A stretch of 64,000 bases of DNA, from contig NZ_CP059185.1 of NCBI RefSeq assembly GCF_014251315.1, positions 143,017 to 207,016 of the forward strand. Reading direction: 5' to 3'. The position numbers and the translations under genes are program-made. Origin of the DNA: Blattabacterium cuenoti. GTDB taxonomy: Bacteria; Bacteroidota; Bacteroidia; Flavobacteriales; Blattabacteriaceae. Below the pieces are notes generated by a model. The model did no database searches. It was not told the origin of the DNA and saw only the letters and a list, made by a program, of their open reading frames with translations. Positions 59,470 to 64,000 of this stretch are shown piece by piece (positions within the stretch are counted from its first letter, which is position 1; each line of letters opens with the position of its first letter).

Positions 59470-61923
59470 CTAACTATCATTCATTATTTCTAATACTTTT
59501 TCTACAATATTTTCAACAGAAGGTTTTGAAAAATAATCTCCATCAGATCCATAAGGAGGACGATGTTCTTGAGCTGTTATTGTAACAGGTGGACTGTCTA
59601 AATAATAATATCCATTTTGTTCCTCTAATATTTTCTGTAAAATATAAGCAGACGCTCCTCCTGGAACATCTTCATCTATTATCAATAATCTATTGGTTTT
59701 TTGTAAACTTTTCACAATATTTTTTTGTAAATCAAAAGGTATAAGAGATTGAATATCAATTATTTCAGGTTCTATATTAATCTTACACAACTCTTCTGCT
59801 GCTTCATTAACAATTCTCCATGTAGATCCATAAGTAACCATAGTAATATCTTTTCCTTTTCTTGTTCTTTCTACTATTCCAATAGGAGTTCTGAACAAAC
59901 CCAAATTATTTGGTAATTTTTCTTTTATTCTATATCCATTAAGACATTCAACAACCAAAGCAGGATCATCTCCAGATAATAAAGTATTATAAAATCCAGC
60001 CGCTTTTACCATATTTCTTGGAACAAGCACTAAAACTCCTCTTAAATAATTGATAATTCCACCCATTGGAGAACCAGAATGCCATATACCTTCTAAACGA
60101 TGTCCTCGAGTTCTAATAATAACAGGGGCTTTTTGTCCTCCTTTCGTTCTGTATTGCAAAGAAGCAAGGTCATCACTTATAATTTGTAAAGCGTATAAAA
60201 TATAGTCTATGTATTGAATTTCAACTATAGGACGAAGCCCTCGCATTGCAAGACCAATTCCTTGACCAATAATAGTGGCCTCACGTATTCCTGTATCGAA
60301 AACACGAATTTTTCCATATTTTTTTTGCAAACCTTCTAATCCTTGATTTACATCTCCTATTTTTCCGACATCTTCTCCAAAAATTAAAAGATCAGGATGT
60401 AATTCCAACAATTTATCAAAATTTTCTCTTAATACAATTCTTCCATCTACTACCTCAAAGTTAGTCTTGTATACAGGAAAAACTTCTTTTTTTTTGACAG
60501 AAGCTTTTTCAGAAACACTATATAAATGTGAAGAGTAATTTTCTTGTTCTTCGTGATATTTTTTTTTAATCCATTCTATCAGACAATCTTTTGTATCAGA
60601 CTTAACTTCTGATAAAAGATATAATGCTTTTCTAGCAATGCGAAATATTGATTTTTTTGTAGGATAACTTTTATTTGTATTGTGTAATTCTTTAATATAT
60701 TTTTGAACATATTTGTTTACCCATTTTTTTTCTGTATAAGTATCTTGCATTTTACACAAAAAACTTACAGCTTCATTCTTAATTTTAAGGATAGGTTTTT
60801 GAAATGCTTCCCAAGCTTTTTCTTTTTCATTTTCGACATATTCTCTGGCTTCTATATCTATTTTATCCAAAAAGACAGTATTCGCTATTTCACGATAATC
60901 TTTTTGATTAATTCTGAATTTAAAATTCAAAATCCAATCTCTAAATTTTTTGATTCCGTCATTATTAATTTCCCATTCTAAACGTTCTTTTGATTTATAT
61001 CTTTCATGTGAAGAAGAAGTAGAATGTCCTTGAGGTTGAGTTAAATTTGTAACATGGATGATTACGGGAACATGTTCATTACGAGCTATTTGATCTGCTT
61101 TAACATATGTTTTTGTAAGATCTATGTAATTAGATCCATTGACACGAATAATTTCTATTCCTTTTTCTTTTTTATTTCTATGAAAACCAGATAAAAGATC
61201 GCTAATATTTCGTTTTGAAAATTGGTACTTATTCGGAACAGATATTCCATACTCATCATCCCAAATAGAAAGTATAATCGGAATTTGTAATACTGAAGCA
61301 GCATTTAATGTTTCCCAAAATAATCCTTCAGAAATACTAGCGTTTCCAATAGTTCCGAATGCGACTTCATTTCCATTATGAGAAAACATCTTATGTGTTT
61401 CTTTTAAATTTTTTAGTTCTTTATAAATTTTAGAAGCCTGAGCTAATCCTAATAATCTAGGCATTTGAGCCGCAGTAGAAGAAATATCTGCACTAGAATT
61501 TTTTTGTTTAATAAGATTTTTCCAATTTCCATCCTCATTCAAAAAACGTGTTCCAAAATGAGCGTTCATCATTCTACCAGACGAAACTGGCTCTGCTTTT
61601 ACATCTGAATGAGCATATAATTGCGAGAAAAAACTTTTTACAGTTAAAACTCCAATAGCCATCATAAATGTTTGATCCCGATAATATCCAGATCTATAAT
61701 CTCCATTTTTAAAAACTTTTGCCATGGCTAATTGAGGAATTTCTTTTCCATCTCCAAATATTCCAAATTTCGCTCTTCCATTTAGAACTTCTTTACGACC
61801 TAAAATGCTAGTTTCACGACTAATTCGTGCTAATTTGTAATCATTTAAAACTATTTTTTTAAATGAATCAAAATCAAAAAAGAAATCCTCATCATCTCCA
61901 TATTTTTTATTATTATAATTCAT
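59470..61923 (-). CDS. 2-oxoacid dehydrogenase E1, fused alpha and beta subunits
   Basis: A thiamine-diphosphate decarboxylase component of a 2-oxoacid dehydrogenase complex. It has 817 residues. The alpha half (about 1-380) has RDQTFMMAIGV and the cofactor site FGTIGNASISEGLFWETLNA. The beta half (about 480-817) has IFGEDVGKIGDVNQGLEGL, DTGIREATIIGQGIGLAMRG and EDVPGGASAY. The fused layout is common in Bacteroidetes. The substrate (pyruvate or branched-chain 2-oxoacid) cannot be settled from sequence; branched-chain is favoured by fold family. E2 and E3 are not in the window; LipA would supply lipoate. Confidence 0.92.
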   Translation of the reverse strand: MNYNNKKYGDDEDFFFDFDSFKKIVLNDYKLARISRETSILGRKEVLNGRAKFGIFGDGKEIPQLAMAKVFKNGDYRSGYYRDQTFMMAIGVLTVKSFFSQLYAHSDVKAEPVSSGRMMNAHFGTRFLNEDGNWKNLIKQKNSSADISSTAAQMPRLLGLAQASKIYKELKNLKETHKMFSHNGNEVAFGTIGNASISEGLFWETLNAASVLQIPIILSIWDDEYGISVPNKYQFSKRNISDLLSGFHRNKKEKGIEIIRVNGSNYIDLTKTYVKADQIARNEHVPVIIHVTNLTQPQGHSTSSSHERYKSKERLEWEINNDGIKKFRDWILNFKFRINQKDYREIANTVFLDKIDIEAREYVENEKEKAWEAFQKPILKIKNEAVSFLCKMQDTYTEKKWVNKYVQKYIKELHNTNKSYPTKKSIFRIARKALYLLSEVKSDTKDCLIEWIKKKYHEEQENYSSHLYSVSEKASVKKKEVFPVYKTNFEVVDGRIVLRENFDKLLELHPDLLIFGEDVGKIGDVNQGLEGLQKKYGKIRVFDTGIREATIIGQGIGLAMRGLRPIVEIQYIDYILYALQIISDDLASLQYRTKGGQKAPVIIRTRGHRLEGIWHSGSPMGGIINYLRGVLVLVPRNMVKAAGFYNTLLSGDDPALVVECLNGYRIKEKLPNNLGLFRTPIGIVERTRKGKDITMVTYGSTWRIVNEAAEELCKINIEPEIIDIQSLIPFDLQKNIVKSLQKTNRLLIIDEDVPGGASAYILQKILEEQNGYYYLDSPPVTITAQEHRPPYGSDGDYFSKPSVENIVEKVLEIMNDS

Positions 61924-62040
61924 AAACTAATCTATCATTTTTTTTATATGTATATGAAAATATAGAAATTTTCATTTATGAATTTCTTTATTTAATTTTA
62001 AATATTTTTCAATTGAAATAGAAACTATATGATTAATCAT

Positions 62041-62466
62041 ATGTTTGGAAAAATCACTCTTTCTATTATAAAGCCGGATGCGGTGAAAAAAGGATATATT
62101 GTCCCTATTTTATCTAAAATAGTTCATTCTGGTTTTCACATTATAGCGTTAAAAATGACCGAACTTTCCAAAACATCAGCTAAAAAATTTTATGCAGAAC
62201 ATAAAAATAAGTTATTTTTCGAATCTTTAATAAAATTTATGTCTTCTGGTCCAATTGTTTCTGTAATCTTACAAAAAGAAAATGCTGTAAAAGATTTTAG
62301 AATTTTGATAGGAAATACTAATCCAATACATGCAAAAGAAGGAACTATACGAAATTTATATGCCTCATCTTTAGAAAAAAACGCTATACATGGATCTGAT
62401 AATAATCAAAACGCTTTTGAAGAAAGTTTGTTTCATTTTTCTAATAGAGAAATTTTTTTTAAATAA
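62041..62466 (+). CDS. ndk: Nucleoside-diphosphate kinase
   Basis: Equilibrates nucleoside triphosphates by a phospho-histidine intermediate. From MFGKITLSIIKPDAVKKG it has 141 residues; an in-frame ATG four codons upstream (62029) is also possible. The active His is in the signature NAIHGSDNNQNA. EGTIRNLYA and the GPIVSVIL strand are typical. It follows the divergent E1 gene. Confidence 0.97.
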   Translation: MFGKITLSIIKPDAVKKGYIVPILSKIVHSGFHIIALKMTELSKTSAKKFYAEHKNKLFFESLIKFMSSGPIVSVILQKENAVKDFRILIGNTNPIHAKEGTIRNLYASSLEKNAIHGSDNNQNAFEESLFHFSNREIFFK

Positions 62467-62496
62467 AATTTGTAATTAATTAAATTTTTTTCTCGC

Positions 62497-63099
62497 ATGA
62501 AAAAAAAATTTTTTATAGCTATTTCTTTCATTTTGATTTTAATATTTATAACTGTATTATGGATAGCTAACACATACAATCAACTAGTTAAACTCAACGA
62601 AAGTATTAAAACACAATGGGGTCAAGTAGAAAATGTTTATCAGCGTAGAGTAGACTTAATTCCAAATTTGGTAAATACAGTCAAAGGATCTGCTAATTTT
62701 GAAAAAAATACACTGAATCAAATCATAGAAGCAAGAGGTAAAGCTACTTCTATTTCTATAAATAGAAACGATTTAAATCAAGATCAAATAAATAAATTTC
62801 AACAAATACAAAATCACTTAAATAATTCTGTCAGTAGATTGCTATTGATTGTGGAAAATTATCCTAATCTTAAGTCAACGCAAAATTTTTATGAATTACA
62901 AAATCAATTAGAAGGAACAGAAAACCGAATCAATGTAGAAAGAAATCGTTTCAATGATAAAGTAAACAGTTTCAACACTTATAGAAACCAATTTCCAAAA
63001 ATTATAATTGCAAACTTTTTTTATCAATTTCAAGAAAAGGGATATTTTCAATCTCAAATAGGATCCAAAAAGTCTCCAATTATAGATTTTTCGAGTTAA
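62497..63099 (+). CDS. LemA-family membrane protein
   Basis: A 200-residue protein with one N-terminal membrane helix (about 4-24, FFIAISFILILIFITVLWIA) and an extracytoplasmic helical bundle. The family signature is NQLVKLNESIKTQWGQVENV followed by YQRRVDLIPNLVNTVKG. ENRINVERNRFNDKVNSFNT is the second conserved segment. The function of LemA proteins is unknown. It is paired with the TPM-domain gene 96 bases downstream, a common bacterial pairing. Confidence 0.93.
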   Translation: MKKKFFIAISFILILIFITVLWIANTYNQLVKLNESIKTQWGQVENVYQRRVDLIPNLVNTVKGSANFEKNTLNQIIEARGKATSISINRNDLNQDQINKFQQIQNHLNNSVSRLLLIVENYPNLKSTQNFYELQNQLEGTENRINVERNRFNDKVNSFNTYRNQFPKIIIANFFYQFQEKGYFQSQIGSKKSPIIDFSS

Positions 63100-63195
63100 A
63101 TTAATTTTAATTTATATTTTCATTTATGATAATGAAATGAGATAAATAGTAAATCAAAATAGATGGATTAAAAGAAAATCAATTCAAAAACAATC

Positions 63196-63945
63196 ATGAA
63201 AAAAATTATTCGATCTATTTTAATTATTTTGATTTTTTTTTGTACAATTTGTTCAAATTTGGTACGGGGACAAATGTATGTCCCTAAAGCTCCAAAAAAA
63301 ATATATCCTATACAGGATTATGCAGGAGTTTTATCTAAAAAACAAATAGAAAAATTAAATATAAAGCTTATTTCTTATTCTAAAAGAACATCAACAGAAA
63401 TTTTAGTTCCTATTATTCAGAGTCTTCATGGTGAAGATCCAAATTTATTTGCTTCTCAATGGGGAGAAAAATGGAAAATTGGAAAATTTCATAAAAATAA
63501 TGGCATAGTCATATTGTTATCCATTTATGATAGAAAAGTATCTATCCAAAACGGATATGGGATAGAACCTTATCTCACCGATTTTTTAACTATGAAGATT
63601 ATAAAAAAAATGAAACCTATATTAAAAAATAATCTTTATTATCAAGCTATAGATTATGGGACTCAAGAAATATTTCAAATTTTAAAGAAAAAATATCAAA
63701 AAAAACAGAGTAATAAAGTTTTTTCTGCATGGAGTTTATTAACTAATATTAGTCTTTTTTTGATTATGTTTTTTTTATTTTATTTCTTTTTTATGAAAAA
63801 AACAACAGATGCTTCATTATGCACGTTATTTTTAACAAATTTTTTATTCAGAAATCAAAATTATCGTCATGACCATGATGATAATTTTGACGGATTTGGA
63901 GAAGGTGGAAATTTTGGAGGAGGAGGTAGTAGTAGTAGTTGGTAA
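63196..63945 (+). CDS. TPM-domain protein (YgcG family)
   Basis: A 249-residue envelope protein. It has an N-terminal signal peptide (about 1-25, IIRSILIILIFFCTICSN), a TPM domain (about 38-165, from IQDYAGVLSKKQIEKLN to the NGIVILLSIYDRKVSIQNGY region), a membrane helix (about 180-203) and a Gly/Ser-rich end GEGGNFGGGGSSSSW typical of the family. Some TPM domains act as acid phosphatases, notably in plant thylakoids, but the bacterial role next to lemA is not established. Confidence 0.9.
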   Translation: MKKIIRSILIILIFFCTICSNLVRGQMYVPKAPKKIYPIQDYAGVLSKKQIEKLNIKLISYSKRTSTEILVPIIQSLHGEDPNLFASQWGEKWKIGKFHKNNGIVILLSIYDRKVSIQNGYGIEPYLTDFLTMKIIKKMKPILKNNLYYQAIDYGTQEIFQILKKKYQKKQSNKVFSAWSLLTNISLFLIMFFLFYFFFMKKTTDASLCTLFLTNFLFRNQNYRHDHDDNFDGFGEGGNFGGGGSSSSW

Positions 63946-63951
63946 TTTCAT

Positions 63952-64000
63952 CTAATTTTTTTTAGATATTCCAAATGTTTATTGAGTTGAGTGATTTTAT
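63952..64000 (-). CDS. Possible C-terminal end of a minus-strand gene (partial, unidentified)
   Basis: Read from the window edge on the minus strand, one frame gives KITQLNKHLEYLKKN then TAG at 63954-63952, a composition like a real protein end. It would converge with the TPM gene 6 bases away. A second frame gives 12 residues and a stop at 63962. Neither is identifiable. Confidence 0.3.

Overview
The window is gene-dense, AT-rich DNA with very short spacers and no mobile elements, phage genes or CRISPR arrays. Gene content and protein character point to a reduced Flavobacteriales genome. The best fit is Blattabacterium, the nitrogen-recycling endosymbiont of cockroaches. The evidence is a urease with fused gamma-beta subunits, Flavobacteria-like forms of AccD, FbaA and the E1 fusion protein, retained amino-acid and purine synthesis, and Lys/Ile/Asn-rich proteins with many poly(A) runs. 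The genus is an inference from memory; no database search was run.

Layout. 1-1.9 kb: RNase H, a TrmH-family methyltransferase, a dCMP deaminase broken at a run of 11 A, and tRNA-Leu(CAA). 1.9-4.2 kb: ureC and ureAB (minus strand). 4.2-4.5 kb: the longest gap, with no recognisable gene. 4.5-9.3 kb: thrA-thrB-thrC (plus strand). 9.3-18.7 kb: thyA, prs, rplY, tadA, a DedA protein, a 39-codon membrane ORF, aroB, gyrA and a Prc protease. 18.8-35.8 kb: one long plus-strand run surE-ruvB-purA-purB-purL-purE-purC-purF-purM-purN-purH-purD-guaA, a nearly complete de novo purine pathway. 35.8-44.9 kb: accD, fbaA, an AddA/RecB-like helicase, lipA, NIF3, a coiled-coil protein, a thioredoxin-like protein and NrnA. 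44.9-49.9 kb: cca, tsaC, dapD, ruvX, def, rplT, rpmI and infC. 49.9-55.0 kb: a short thrS and the glpD-glpK-glpF glycerol operon. 55.1-64 kb: ffh, argS, ilvE, an E1 alpha-beta fusion, ndk, lemA and a TPM-domain protein.

How the genes work together. Urease releases ammonia from host-derived urea. PRPP synthase feeds the purine run. ThrABC, AroB, DapD and IlvE represent threonine, aromatic, lysine and branched-chain amino-acid synthesis. GlpFKD plus FbaA would bring glycerol carbon into lower glycolysis. LipA and the E1 fusion serve 2-oxoacid oxidation.

The most notable signals are reductive. They are the frameshifted dCMP deaminase, a ThrRS with no TGS or editing domains, an AddA-like helicase cut off right after its helicase core, AccD without its zinc cysteines, GlpF with NPC/NPV in place of both NPA boxes, and GyrA with Ile at the quinolone-resistance serine position. 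Other signals are a perfect 22-bp inverted repeat inside purL, an animal-type PurB, a possible AUU-started infC, and repeated TAnnTTTG promoter boxes upstream of genes.
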